Shown piece after piece: positions 9,160 to 16,785 of a DNA stretch of 64,000 nt. Source of the DNA: Parvularcula mediterranea. GTDB taxonomy: Bacteria > Pseudomonadota > Alphaproteobacteria > Caulobacterales > Parvularculaceae. Each line of letters starts with the position of its first letter. Position 1 is the stretch's first letter. The stretch covers positions 691,288 to 755,287 of the forward strand of contig NZ_JABFCX010000003.1 in the NCBI RefSeq assembly GCF_013085255.1. Direction: 5' to 3'. Both the position numbers and the translations under genes were made by a program. The notes beneath the pieces were generated by a model. It was not told the origin of the DNA. It saw only the letters and a program-made list of their open reading frames with translations, and searched no databases.

Positions 9160-9290
9160 CTTCCGATCGCCCGCGGAAGGCACCATTGACGAAGCGTACC
9201 AACACTCGACAATCGGATGAATGAAACTGGAGTTCCGAGGATCGTCTCGAAAACGACGTCCCGAGCAACCTCCCATCGGAAAAGGTTGCT

Positions 9291-9500
9291 TTACGCGCAG
9301 CACTGTCCTTCTTGAATCGGCGGGCACGGCGTATCGCCGAAAGAGCAGTAGACGCAGCAATCGCCCTTGTTGGGGCGCAGAACCTTCCCGCACCCTTTGC
9401 AATCATAGAAGAACTGGCACGCATCGGTTGGCATCTCATCGGTGCTCTGATGACCGCAGGTCGGACAGGTCAAAGTCGAGGTGAGCTTGACGTCAGTCAT
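9291..9500 (-). CDS. GDCCVxC zinc-ribbon-like protein of mer loci
   Basis: 69-residue Cys-rich protein. It has CPTCGH near the N-terminus, CKGCGK in the middle and GDCCVYCSFGDTPCPPIQ, the signature of the GDCCVxC (seleno)protein family that accompanies merT or related metal genes. Here the family position is Cys, not selenocysteine. The start ATG 9500 overlaps the merT stop as ATGA, so the two are translationally coupled; an in-frame ATG 15 bases upstream is possible but less likely. It may act as a small Hg-binding or redox protein in the cytoplasm; this is inferred from context. Confidence 0.88.
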   Translation of the reverse strand: MTDVKLTSTLTCPTCGHQSTDEMPTDACQFFYDCKGCGKVLRPNKGDCCVYCSFGDTPCPPIQEGQCCA

Positions 9501-9859
9501 AGGTTTTGCGCCCATCTCAAAAGGTCCCGTTCAAAGGCCGGAAGAACAAACGCAGCGGCCACAATGATGACCCCTAGGGCCAGAAGAACAAGGACGCGAC
9601 GTCGGGGCCGACCACCGCGGAACGCGCGGAATGCCGCCCAACCCAAAAGCGCGACGGCCAAGAGCATGAGCCAGGGCTGGTAAGCCGCAAGCGCCGTCAG
9701 TCGTCCAGCGATAGCCGCGCTAACACCCAGTTGTATGAGCACCAACGGCAGGACACAGCAGGAAGCCCCGATAGCCGCCAGAACGCCCGCAAAGATGCCG
9801 CCGGAGGCCGCCGCGCCGCTGCCGCGAGAGTGCCGTGAGTCCGAGTCTGTTGTTTCCAT
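9497..9859 (-). CDS. merT: Mercuric ion transporter MerT
   Basis: 120-aa inner-membrane protein, the usual MerT size. TM1 carries the paired cysteines (GASCCVLPLVLIQLGVS), and about three TM helices are visible. MerT takes Hg2+ from the periplasm to the cytoplasm, normally for reduction by MerA; no merA or merP is seen here. ATG 9859 is the only plausible start: the predicted -10 box of the MerR-type promoter (9867-9872) ends only seven bases before it, so the mRNA may be leaderless or nearly so. It overlaps the GDCCVxC gene by 4 bases. Confidence 0.9.
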   Translation of the reverse strand: METTDSDSRHSRGSGAAASGGIFAGVLAAIGASCCVLPLVLIQLGVSAAIAGRLTALAAYQPWLMLLAVALLGWAAFRAFRGGRPRRRVLVLLALGVIIVAAAFVLPAFERDLLRWAQNL

Positions 9860-9866
9860 GGGGAGT

Positions 9867-9897
9867 AATATAGAACCTGTAGTGGCTACAGATTCAA
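9867..9897 (-). promoter_or_regulatory. MerR-controlled mer promoter and operator
   Basis: On the minus strand: -35 TTGAAT (9892-9897), a 19-bp spacer (9873-9891), then -10 TATATT (9867-9872). The spacer contains the palindrome CTGTAGCCACTACAG (9877-9891). A 19-bp spacer with a dyad between -35 and -10 is the hallmark of promoters that MerR-family activators untwist. It drives merT and faces away from merR. Confidence 0.92.
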
Positions 9898-9919
9898 GTG
9901 TCTTCGAGGAGGACGCAGA

Positions 9920-10324
9920 ATGGTCTATCACCTTTCGATCGGAGCCCTTGCCGAACGCGCGGGGGTCAAGATCGAAACCATCCGGTACTACGAAAAGATC
10001 GGCATCATGCCCGAGCCGGGCCGTACGGCCAGTGGCCATCGGCGTTATGGAATGGACCATGTCACGAGGCTCCAGTTTGTTCGAAGAAGCCGAGAACTCG
10101 GGTTCCCACTCGAGGACGTGCGCTCCCTTCTGGGGCTCGAGGACGGTCCCCCGTCGTGCAACGAGGTCCATGACTTGGCGGTCCGCCACCTTACGAGTAT
10201 CCGCAAGCGGATTGAAGATCTGCAAGCATTGGAAAGGACCCTCGCCAAAGCAGCCGATGCATGTGCCCTTGGCGATACGCCGGACTGTGCGGTTATCGAC
10301 GTTTTGGGTCGCCAAGCACCGTGA
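9920..10324 (+). CDS. merR: Mercury-responsive regulator MerR
   Basis: 134-aa MerR-family protein. The winged HTH at the N-terminus (LSIGALAERAGVKIETIRYY) is followed by the dimerisation helix. Three Cys fit the Hg-binding set of MerR: PPSCNEV, then DACALGDTPDCAVID. It is divergent from merT, with the operator in the 60-bp gap; GAGGAGGA precedes the ATG. It is expected to repress without Hg and activate merT with Hg. Confidence 0.92.
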   Translation: MVYHLSIGALAERAGVKIETIRYYEKIGIMPEPGRTASGHRRYGMDHVTRLQFVRRSRELGFPLEDVRSLLGLEDGPPSCNEVHDLAVRHLTSIRKRIEDLQALERTLAKAADACALGDTPDCAVIDVLGRQAP

Positions 10325-10466
10325 GCCCCGCGTGGACCTAGGTCCGGGCAGTTCTCACGTCCCGACAGCAGACGGCAGCCGAGCCGTGTTTGCGGCCCTT
10401 TACGTTTTAGGCTAACCTGCCAACGCTTTTGACCAGTGACCGATCTCCTCCTCGGAGATCACACCC

Positions 10467-10820
10467 ATGAATTCCATTCACCTGATTGGCCGCCTTGGCG
10501 GTGAACCCACCTGCACCTCCTATGGTGACGATGGCGGCAAGCGCCTAGGGCGTTTCTCCCTTGCCATCGTCGACCACAAGTCGGCCTCGAAAGAGGCGAC
10601 TTGGATCCTCGTCACCGTCTTTGATGGTCCTGACCAGCGCTTTGCCGAACAACATCTCTCGAAAGGTGACCTCGTCGCCATCGAAGGACGGCTCCAGCAG
10701 AACCGCTGGGCAACCGAAGACGGCGACAAGCGGACAAGCCTCACGGTCATCGCGACCTCCATCACCGGTCTTTCCCTCGCCAAATGGCAGGAAACGAGGA
10801 ATGAGGAGGCCAGCGCATGA
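10467..10820 (+). CDS. ssb: Single-stranded DNA-binding protein (short, mobile-element type)
   Basis: 117 residues forming one OB fold: MNSIHLIGRLGGEP at the start, FSLAIVD, and DLVAIEGRLQQNRWATEDG. It lacks the long Gly/Pro linker and acidic DDDIPF tail of chromosomal SSB (about 160-180 aa), as is usual for plasmid/ICE SSBs. GGAGA precedes the ATG. It ends one base from the end of the convergent TraC-like gene. It probably coats transferred or replicating element DNA. Confidence 0.85.
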   Translation: MNSIHLIGRLGGEPTCTSYGDDGGKRLGRFSLAIVDHKSASKEATWILVTVFDGPDQRFAEQHLSKGDLVAIEGRLQQNRWATEDGDKRTSLTVIATSITGLSLAKWQETRNEEASA

Positions 10821-10821
10821 G

Positions 10822-11118
10822 CTACGCTTCCCCTTCCTGCTTCGCGACTTCGTTCAGGCCAACGGCGGTGCTGGCTGCGTCCGAACTCACTCTTGCAGAT
10901 GAGAGGCGTCGAAGCGCTTCATCGGCTCCGAGATCGGAAACACGGTCGAGGACGTCGTCGATCAGCTTACGCTCTACAAGATGGAGCTCCCGGTCCATCA
11001 GTTTACGGCCGAGATGGGCGGCGGCTTGTTCCTCTAACAGCTTGGCTTTGTCTTTGAACGCAGCCTCCTTCTTCCGGTGGGCTGCAAGTTCGGCGACGGG
11101 GTCTTTGGTACGGGGCAT
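10822..11118 (-). CDS. Small TraC-like mobilisation protein
   Basis: 98 residues, highly charged and helical, with a coiled-coil region (AAHRKKEAAFKDKAKLLEEQ at about 13-32). It resembles small TraC-type conjugation proteins encoded divergently from coupling-protein genes on rhizobial plasmids, but I see no decisive motif. AAGGA lies just upstream of ATG 11118; longer upstream residues are not convincing. A divergent RHH-like gene and TraD follow across a 429-bp gap. Confidence 0.65.
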   Translation of the reverse strand: MPRTKDPVAELAAHRKKEAAFKDKAKLLEEQAAAHLGRKLMDRELHLVERKLIDDVLDRVSDLGADEALRRLSSARVSSDAASTAVGLNEVAKQEGEA

Positions 11119-11547
11119 GGTCCGGTCCTTCAGGTGGCTTGAACACCAACCTAGACAGGGAGCCGATGGCCTTCGCGGGCTACAGAACGACTCATTGCTG
11201 GGTTCTATGAGAGGGTGCAGCCGTTCCCTCCGTGCGGGGATCCCGAGGCCCGGAAAGACAATCGGGCATCGGGGCGGAGAGCGGCCAGGGGGCCGCCCTG
11301 GCCTGATCACACACAACGCACAGGGTGCCTGGGGGCGGCAAAGCCAGTCTGGGCCTGGGGTTGAGGCCAAGTCCGGCAAACCGAGCCGTTTCGGCGCACT
11401 GTATCCGGACGGTCCGCTGGCGGAGAGTATGTGCGGCTTCCGCCGGATACGGAGTGTCTCCGATCCGCGCTGGCATTGCAGACACTATCCCCTTGGTTGT
11501 TTGCGGCGCTCCCCCTCCCGCGCCCGTTTCGGAAAGGCGGTGACCCG
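11119..11547. other. Divergent intergenic region with inverted repeats, candidate oriT
   Basis: 429 bases between the TraC-like gene (minus) and the RHH-like gene and traD (plus). Inverted repeats: GGCCAGGG/CCCTGGCC at 11283-11303 (5-base loop); GTATCCGG (11401-11408) with CCGGATAC (11443-11450), enclosing TCCGC/GCGGA (11413-11424); GGAG/CTCC at 11451-11461. Location between divergent transfer genes is where oriT usually sits; no nic site was identified by homology. Confidence 0.5.
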
Positions 11548-11823
11548 ATGACCGAGTGCACCCGCTTCCAGTTCCGGCTCCCCAAAAGGGACTGCTTCGC
11601 CCTCGAAGAAGCCGCCAAGGCCCATGGCATCGCCCCCAACCAGATGGCGAAGAAGCTCGTCCAGCTGGCCCTGTCCAAGGACCCCCTGCCCCCCGAAAAG
11701 CTTGCCGATGACCTCCTGGTGATCCGGGCCGGGATGGAGCAGCTGTTTCGACGGTCTGACCGTTCTGGCGAACTCGATGACGCCATCGAGATCGTCAAGA
11801 CGAGGATCCGGCAGGAAGCCTAG
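11548..11823 (+). CDS. Small RHH-like protein preceding traD
   Basis: 91 residues. The N-terminus FQFRLPKRDCFALEEAAKAH (about 6-25) followed by GIAPNQMAKKLVQLAL looks like a ribbon-helix-helix fold, as in relaxosome accessory proteins (TraY/MobC type) or autorepressors. GGAAAGGCGG precedes ATG 11548. The traD gene starts 26 bases after the stop. I infer a role in binding the adjacent intergenic region. Confidence 0.7.
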   Translation: MTECTRFQFRLPKRDCFALEEAAKAHGIAPNQMAKKLVQLALSKDPLPPEKLADDLLVIRAGMEQLFRRSDRSGELDDAIEIVKTRIRQEA

Positions 11824-11849
11824 ATCCTCCGTGACGGGAGGATCAGCTG

Positions 11850-13805
11850 ATGACCCAGAACACGAATGGCCCTCTCAAGACCTTCCTGCGCGGTGGGCAG
11901 GTCACGCTTCACACGCTTCGCATGTTCGGCCAGGTGATCCGCTTCCTGGCCAGCGCGATGATCAGCCTGATGTTGGTCATCGCCTATCTCGGCACCATGG
12001 CGAACACCTCGCCCGAGGAACGCCACTACGCCATGAAAAGGTACGAAGCGCACGGCTACCGGCTCCTCCGCGCGCCGCTCCATACCGAGCTCAACATGCT
12101 CACCGCCTCGGGTGAGCATCGCCCCTTCCCGCTCTCGGTCATCCTCACCAACAGCGCCGTCTCCGAGCACGAGCGGAGCTTACGGAAGACCGCCGTCCGG
12201 TGGCTAATGATCGGCGGCTCTGTTGGGGGCGCCGGGTTCCTTCTTCTGATCGGGTTGTTCGTCCGTCGGGGCGGATCGCTGACCCGCACCAACATCAAAC
12301 GCGGCGCGTCCATGACCACGGCACGCGCCCTCGAAGCCGAGGTCACCGCCCACAACAAAGCCCGGCGACGGGAGGTCAAAGCCCTTCGCTCCGCGCCCAC
12401 CTACAGGCTCGCAGGCATCCCCTACCCTCTCGGCTCGGAGGTCCAGCATACGTCGATCTCCGGGACCATCGGGTCCGGAAAGACCCAGGCGATTTCCGCG
12501 CTCCTCGAACAGATCAGGGAGGCTGGCGACCGGGCCATCGTCTTTGACCTCACGGGCGGCTTCATCGGTCCCTTCTACCGGGAAGGGACCGATCACATCC
12601 TCAACCCCCTCGACGCCCGCTCGCCTGCTTGGTCGGTCTTCGAAGAAGCTCAAAGCAAGGCCCAATTCGACGCCATCGCCGCCGCTATGATCCCTCGCGG
12701 TATGCATGGCGATCCGGTCTGGGCGGACAGCGCGCGGCTGGTCTTCTCGACAGCGGCGCAGCTTCTGGTCGGCGACGGCAAGGCCACAAACGAAGAACTG
12801 GTCCGAACGCTTCTCACGGCGAGTTTGGACGAGCTCGGCGCCTTCTTCGAAGGGACACCCGCCGCCCCGATCATCTCGCCGGACAGCCCCAAGATGACCA
12901 ACTCGGTGCGGATGATGCTCAGCACCTATCTCGACGGTTTGCGGCTGTTGCCGAGTGGGGGAGAGCCCTTCTCGGTGACCCGCTGGATCGAAGAGGACGA
13001 AGCGGGAAGCACCCTCTTTCTCTCGTCCCGCGCCGATATGCACGAGACCCTGAAACCGCTCCTCACGGTCTGGATGGACACGGCGGTCAGGGCGCTGATG
13101 TCCCGCCCGCGCGATCCGTTTCGGCGCATCTGGTTCATCCTCGACGAGGTGGCGGCGCTCCAATCCCTGCCTTCGATCATGGACGGCCTCGCCCGCGGCA
13201 GGCAATTCGGCGCTGCCTTTGTCCTGGGCCTGCAGGCGCAGTCCCAGCTCCGCCAGATCTACGGGATCGACGGTGCCCAATCCCTGTCCTCGGTCTGCAG
13301 AACGAAGCTCATCCTCGCCGCATCCGACGCCGATACAGCGAAATGGTATGCGGACTTTCTGGGTCGGCAGGAACGATCCCATTCCAACGAAAACGTCTCC
13401 TTCGGCGCCAACACGATCCGCGACGGGGTCATGGTCGCCCGCCAGGAAAAGACCGAGCATCTCGTCATCCCCGAGGAAATCCTGAACCTCAGGAGCCTCG
13501 AGGGCTTCCTCAAACTGCCAGAAGGCTTCCCCTTGGCGAAGGTGGAGGTGCCGCTGATGGTGCGGGAGGATCGTGCACAGCCGTTTCTCCCGAGGGCGGA
13601 GGAGCAACTCCTGATGAAGCGGACGAAGACTGGCCCAGCGGTGGATCAGAAGACGGCACCGAAGAACGACGACGCACGCGATCTTACGGACTTGGAAGAC
13701 CTGGCCGAAGGGCAGCCGAGAGAACCCGAAGGCACTGGCGTAAGCGACAGCTCACAGATCGATTCTGAGACACGCCGGTTTCCCGGGTGGGACATGGAGG
13801 TATGA
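11850..13805 (+). CDS. traD: Type IV coupling protein, TraD/VirD4 family
   Basis: 651-aa inner-membrane ATPase that brings relaxase-bound DNA to a conjugation channel. Two TM helices lie at about 33-50 and 117-138. Walker A is GTIGSGKT at 205-212 and Walker B is RIWFILDE at 426-433; the C-terminal tail is acidic and Glu/Asp-rich. The length is within the TraD range. Usually a relaxase gene follows; here the next gene is a recombinase and no relaxase is seen in the window, so the transfer module is incomplete here or lies to the left. Confidence 0.92.
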   Translation: MTQNTNGPLKTFLRGGQVTLHTLRMFGQVIRFLASAMISLMLVIAYLGTMANTSPEERHYAMKRYEAHGYRLLRAPLHTELNMLTASGEHRPFPLSVILTNSAVSEHERSLRKTAVRWLMIGGSVGGAGFLLLIGLFVRRGGSLTRTNIKRGASMTTARALEAEVTAHNKARRREVKALRSAPTYRLAGIPYPLGSEVQHTSISGTIGSGKTQAISALLEQIREAGDRAIVFDLTGGFIGPFYREGTDHILNPLDARSPAWSVFEEAQSKAQFDAIAAAMIPRGMHGDPVWADSARLVFSTAAQLLVGDGKATNEELVRTLLTASLDELGAFFEGTPAAPIISPDSPKMTNSVRMMLSTYLDGLRLLPSGGEPFSVTRWIEEDEAGSTLFLSSRADMHETLKPLLTVWMDTAVRALMSRPRDPFRRIWFILDEVAALQSLPSIMDGLARGRQFGAAFVLGLQAQSQLRQIYGIDGAQSLSSVCRTKLILAASDADTAKWYADFLGRQERSHSNENVSFGANTIRDGVMVARQEKTEHLVIPEEILNLRSLEGFLKLPEGFPLAKVEVPLMVREDRAQPFLPRAEEQLLMKRTKTGPAVDQKTAPKNDDARDLTDLEDLAEGQPREPEGTGVSDSSQIDSETRRFPGWDMEV

Positions 13806-13925
13806 CCAAGATGCCGGGAACGGCGCATTTGCGGACATAACAGAACCTTGGTCACCGCCTTGTGCCCCGCCGAACTCACTTCGCTCCCGGCCTTCTTTTT
13901 GCACTTCGGTCTCTAGGAGAGACCG

Positions 13926-14552
13926 ATGGATCAGCCACAAACCGCCACTGATGAGCGACAGCCTTGGAACAAGGGTAAACTCATCGGTCAGAAGTCACCG
14001 TTGAAGGCGCAGGAAGTGTGGGAGATTCGCGTTCGGTTGACGATGGCGGACAAGGTTCGAGACCTAGAACTCTTCAACCTTGCACTCGATAGCAAGCTGC
14101 GGGGATGCGACTTGGTGAGACTGAAGGTAGCCGACGTTTGTCGCGGCACCGAACCGCTTTCCCGAGCGATGATCGTTCAGTCGAAAACGTCATCTCCGGT
14201 TCAGTTCGAACTCACCGAGCCGACCCGAAAGGCAATTATTGTCTGGGTGGAGCGTAAGGACCTCGGTCCGCAGGATTGGCTTTTTCCGAGCCGAAAGAAG
14301 AGGGGCGAACACCTGACGACCCGTCAGTACGCTCGGCTTGTCCAGGACTGGGCGGCTGCAATAGGCCTGCCTCGCTCCGCCTACGCCACTCATTCGCTTC
14401 GGCGGACCAAGGCAACGATGCTATATCGGAAGACCGGCAACCTGAGGGCGATCCAACTCCTACTCGGACACGCCAAGATCGATAGTACGGTTAGGTACCT
14501 TGGCGTTGAAGTTGAGGGCGCGCTGGCCTTATCAGAAGGACTCGAACTCTAG
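13926..14552 (+). CDS. Short tyrosine recombinase (catalytic domain only)
   Basis: 208 residues with the full catalytic set: R59 (KLRGCDLVRL), K87, H156-x2-R159 (HSLRRTKATM), H182 and Y191 (TVRYLGV). No N-terminal arm/core-binding domain precedes it beyond about 40 residues, so it is shorter than integrases (350-450 aa). AGGAGA precedes ATG. Such short recombinases are frequent in sphingomonad and Acidiphilium plasmids. It ends convergently with the nucleotidyltransferase gene. Confidence 0.88.
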   Translation: MDQPQTATDERQPWNKGKLIGQKSPLKAQEVWEIRVRLTMADKVRDLELFNLALDSKLRGCDLVRLKVADVCRGTEPLSRAMIVQSKTSSPVQFELTEPTRKAIIVWVERKDLGPQDWLFPSRKKRGEHLTTRQYARLVQDWAAAIGLPRSAYATHSLRRTKATMLYRKTGNLRAIQLLLGHAKIDSTVRYLGVEVEGALALSEGLEL

Positions 14553-14566
14553 CGACCTCGCTAGAG
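14547..14566. terminator. Hairpin at the end of the short recombinase gene
   Basis: CTCTAGCG (14547-14554) pairs perfectly with CGCTAGAG (14559-14566) around ACCT, spanning the recombinase stop. No T-run follows on either strand, so it may be only a weak or bidirectional terminator between convergent genes. Confidence 0.4.
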
Positions 14567-14617
14567 CGGCATCGCTCAATGAAGTATCCCTCCAGAAAAG
14601 ACGCCCGAAAAGTCTAA

Positions 14618-15571
14618 CTAAAGCATCAGGGCCGCTATCGTCGGATTCCCGTCGCTGAAGTGACTCTTAAGAAGTTCGAGAAGCGCATCCCTGAAATCGT
14701 GTGCGCGTTGACGTAACTCCGTGAACGCTCTGCTCTCGTCACCATCGGTGAGCTTCTGCGAAAGCTGAGTACGGGTAGCTTCGTCATTGAGAGCATCCAA
14801 AAAACCGGCATACATTTCCAACGCCGCTATCGATCTATCCCCAGCTATAGACTGGATCCGTTCGACAGGAGGGAGAGCGAAAAGTTCCGTCAGTACAGCG
14901 ATCTTTTCATTGACAGGCTTTTCGTAGGTCTCACCAACGGCCAAAACACCCGCGAGGAAAAGCAGCATGCGAGAAAAACGGAGCTTGATGAGCCGAATCT
15001 CTTTCGCTTTCCCGTCCTTTTGCGTCTTAAATTCGAAATCGACGCAGATGGTTCGCCAATAGCGGATGATGTCGTTGAGCAGAAACAGACAGATCTGCTC
15101 CTCACGCAGAGTCGGAGGAATGTACTGTTTCAACAACTCGCAGCGAGCTTCCTCAAAAGCTTTCTTGTTGAAGATCCACTCGCCCTCCAGCAGCATGAGC
15201 ATGCGGCGCGTGATGTCGATATTCCTGTCTTCTAAACCCCCTATGCGTTCCCTCATTTTGAGCGCTGACAAAGGTTTTGAGAAAACACCACCCAGCGCCG
15301 GCATTTCATATTTCGCAGCCGTTAGAGCCTCTCGATATTGATTTTGAAGCTCGGTGGCCTTCTGCTCATTTTCATCAGTATAAAGAAAGAAAAGATCGAC
15401 GTCGGAGCCGCTTGTAACCTCTCGTCGGGCATAACTGCCATTCACGCCAACGATCACGGACTTGTCTTCGCCAAGCACTTCCAATGCTTTAGCGCGCATA
15501 TCAGCGATACCCTTGTCGGAAAGGGCCTCGGCGGCACCGAAGACCGCTTCCGCTTTCGGCGACAAACTCAC
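14618..15571 (-). CDS. Nucleotidyltransferase-fold protein (Pol-beta superfamily), accessory cassette
   Basis: 317 residues. The NTase signature is complete: GSYARRE (45-51) then GSDVDLFF (55-62), giving G-S and two metal-binding Asp. The rest is a long helical domain containing LLNDIIRYWRTICVDFE. It resembles GlnD/DUF294-like nucleotidyltransferases rather than CBASS cyclases, but the substrate is unknown. The start is GTG, 2 bases after the stop of the HD gene, so it is the fourth gene of a four-gene operon. The region looks AT-richer than its flanks. Confidence 0.82.
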   Translation of the reverse strand: MSLSPKAEAVFGAAEALSDKGIADMRAKALEVLGEDKSVIVGVNGSYARREVTSGSDVDLFFLYTDENEQKATELQNQYREALTAAKYEMPALGGVFSKPLSALKMRERIGGLEDRNIDITRRMLMLLEGEWIFNKKAFEEARCELLKQYIPPTLREEQICLFLLNDIIRYWRTICVDFEFKTQKDGKAKEIRLIKLRFSRMLLFLAGVLAVGETYEKPVNEKIAVLTELFALPPVERIQSIAGDRSIAALEMYAGFLDALNDEATRTQLSQKLTDGDESRAFTELRQRAHDFRDALLELLKSHFSDGNPTIAALML

Positions 15572-15573
15572 GT

Positions 15574-16761
15574 CTAGAACGCCGCCTCGCGCGTTGCATT
15601 GCTCGCGACAAGGTCAGCGATGGTCACCATACGGTGCACTTTTGATTGTGTGTAGCGGCGACTGAGATCGGTTGGTCGCGTAACCGTGACGTCCCGGTTC
15701 ACGGTAAATGACCTCCTGGGCGCCTTGAGCTCATAATCAAGAACTTCGGGGACCATTTCCGATACCCGATGATAGGCACGCTTATGGGACCGCTGCGCCC
15801 AAGCAAAAATGTAAAAGAGCTCCGGCGTCTTATTCCGCAGCTGGTCTTCCGTCTTCAAAAAATCGTCCGGACCAAAGTCATCAATTGAATAAGCCATGTA
15901 GGCCTGAGCGAGCCCGTCAAAAACGAGGCCCCAGGGATGATGGATAACCAGATTATAAACCTCGTCCTTGAGCTTCCAAAACTCATCCATCAGTCCCGTC
16001 GGCAGATCGTCACCTCCTAAAGCCATCTCCGCCACCAGCCGTTTTGGCGGAAGCGGACGACCGCTCTTCATCGAGAGAGCGCGTGAGCGACTGATGCCTT
16101 CGATCGTGTCGAGGTTGATGGGGCCGCTATATAGATACGCATGCGGACCATCATGCTTACCCTCGATCATAGCGACAACTTCATCGAGATCGACTTTGTA
16201 GGCGGACATAATGTCGAGAATGTCGTCTCCAAACGGCGACCGCCCACGCAGAATATCATCACCAGACTGATGGTGTGTGAGGCCAAATTTCTCGCGAAAA
16301 ACCGGCTCAAGCGTATGACTGAGAGGGCCATGGCCGATGTCATGAAGGAGGCCAGCCGCTGTTAACACACGCGTTTCCCGACGGCTTAGCCCCCGAATAT
16401 CTGCATAGAGCCGGGCAAGTTCAGCGACGCCAACGGAATGGTCGAACCGGTTATGCCGACGCCGATGGGGATCCGTCCCATTTGGCGCCTTCATGTAATC
16501 AATCGCGCCGAGGAATCCGATATGCTTCAGTCTTTGCACGGGCGCTGAAAGCATCAATTCATCGAGAAATGGGTCTTCAAACCCGTCCGTTCTCTCATGG
16601 ATGAACGCTGGCGGACATGGCGGCAGGTCGGGAAACAGAGGCAAGACCTCCCATCCTGGCATGTCAGCTTGATGTTTCATCCACGAATTCAACAGCTTCT
16701 CTACCTTATCTTCTATCTGATTCTGCCGTTCCGACTTTAGCAAATCGATAACGGTTCTCAA
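15574..16761 (-). CDS. HD-domain phosphohydrolase, SAMHD1/dNTPase-like
   Basis: 395 residues. The metal site is visible: RFDHSVGVAEL (H108), LLHDIGHGPLSH (H140, D141, H144). This spacing matches SAMHD1-like HD hydrolases, several of which cleave dNTPs. The start codon appears to be TTG; no ATG in frame gives the family-like N-terminus. It lies 24 bases after the TcmP gene. Together with the nucleotidyltransferase it could make and destroy, or sense and deplete, nucleotides; that is inference. Confidence 0.85.
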   Translation of the reverse strand: MRTVIDLLKSERQNQIEDKVEKLLNSWMKHQADMPGWEVLPLFPDLPPCPPAFIHERTDGFEDPFLDELMLSAPVQRLKHIGFLGAIDYMKAPNGTDPHRRRHNRFDHSVGVAELARLYADIRGLSRRETRVLTAAGLLHDIGHGPLSHTLEPVFREKFGLTHHQSGDDILRGRSPFGDDILDIMSAYKVDLDEVVAMIEGKHDGPHAYLYSGPINLDTIEGISRSRALSMKSGRPLPPKRLVAEMALGGDDLPTGLMDEFWKLKDEVYNLVIHHPWGLVFDGLAQAYMAYSIDDFGPDDFLKTEDQLRNKTPELFYIFAWAQRSHKRAYHRVSEMVPEVLDYELKAPRRSFTVNRDVTVTRPTDLSRRYTQSKVHRMVTIADLVASNATREAAF

Positions 16762-16785
16762 TCGGTTCCGTTCGGCGGAACATGC

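Noticed and set aside
9291-9500. Possible selenocysteine in the GDCCVxC protein
   Set aside because: The codon is an ordinary Cys codon and there is no in-frame TGA.
10817-11551. A 244-residue plus-strand frame over the TraC-like gene and candidate oriT
   Set aside because: Ser/Arg-rich low-complexity translation typical of an antisense frame; the minus-strand product is more protein-like and has a ribosome site.
12204-13607. A 467-residue minus-strand frame opposite traD
   Set aside because: traD has intact Walker motifs and TM helices; the opposite frame is a shadow.
14618-15571. CBASS-type cyclic-nucleotide synthase
   Set aside because: The GS and DxD motifs fit any Pol-beta-type nucleotidyltransferase; there is no CBASS effector or Cap gene nearby, and the helical domain is different.
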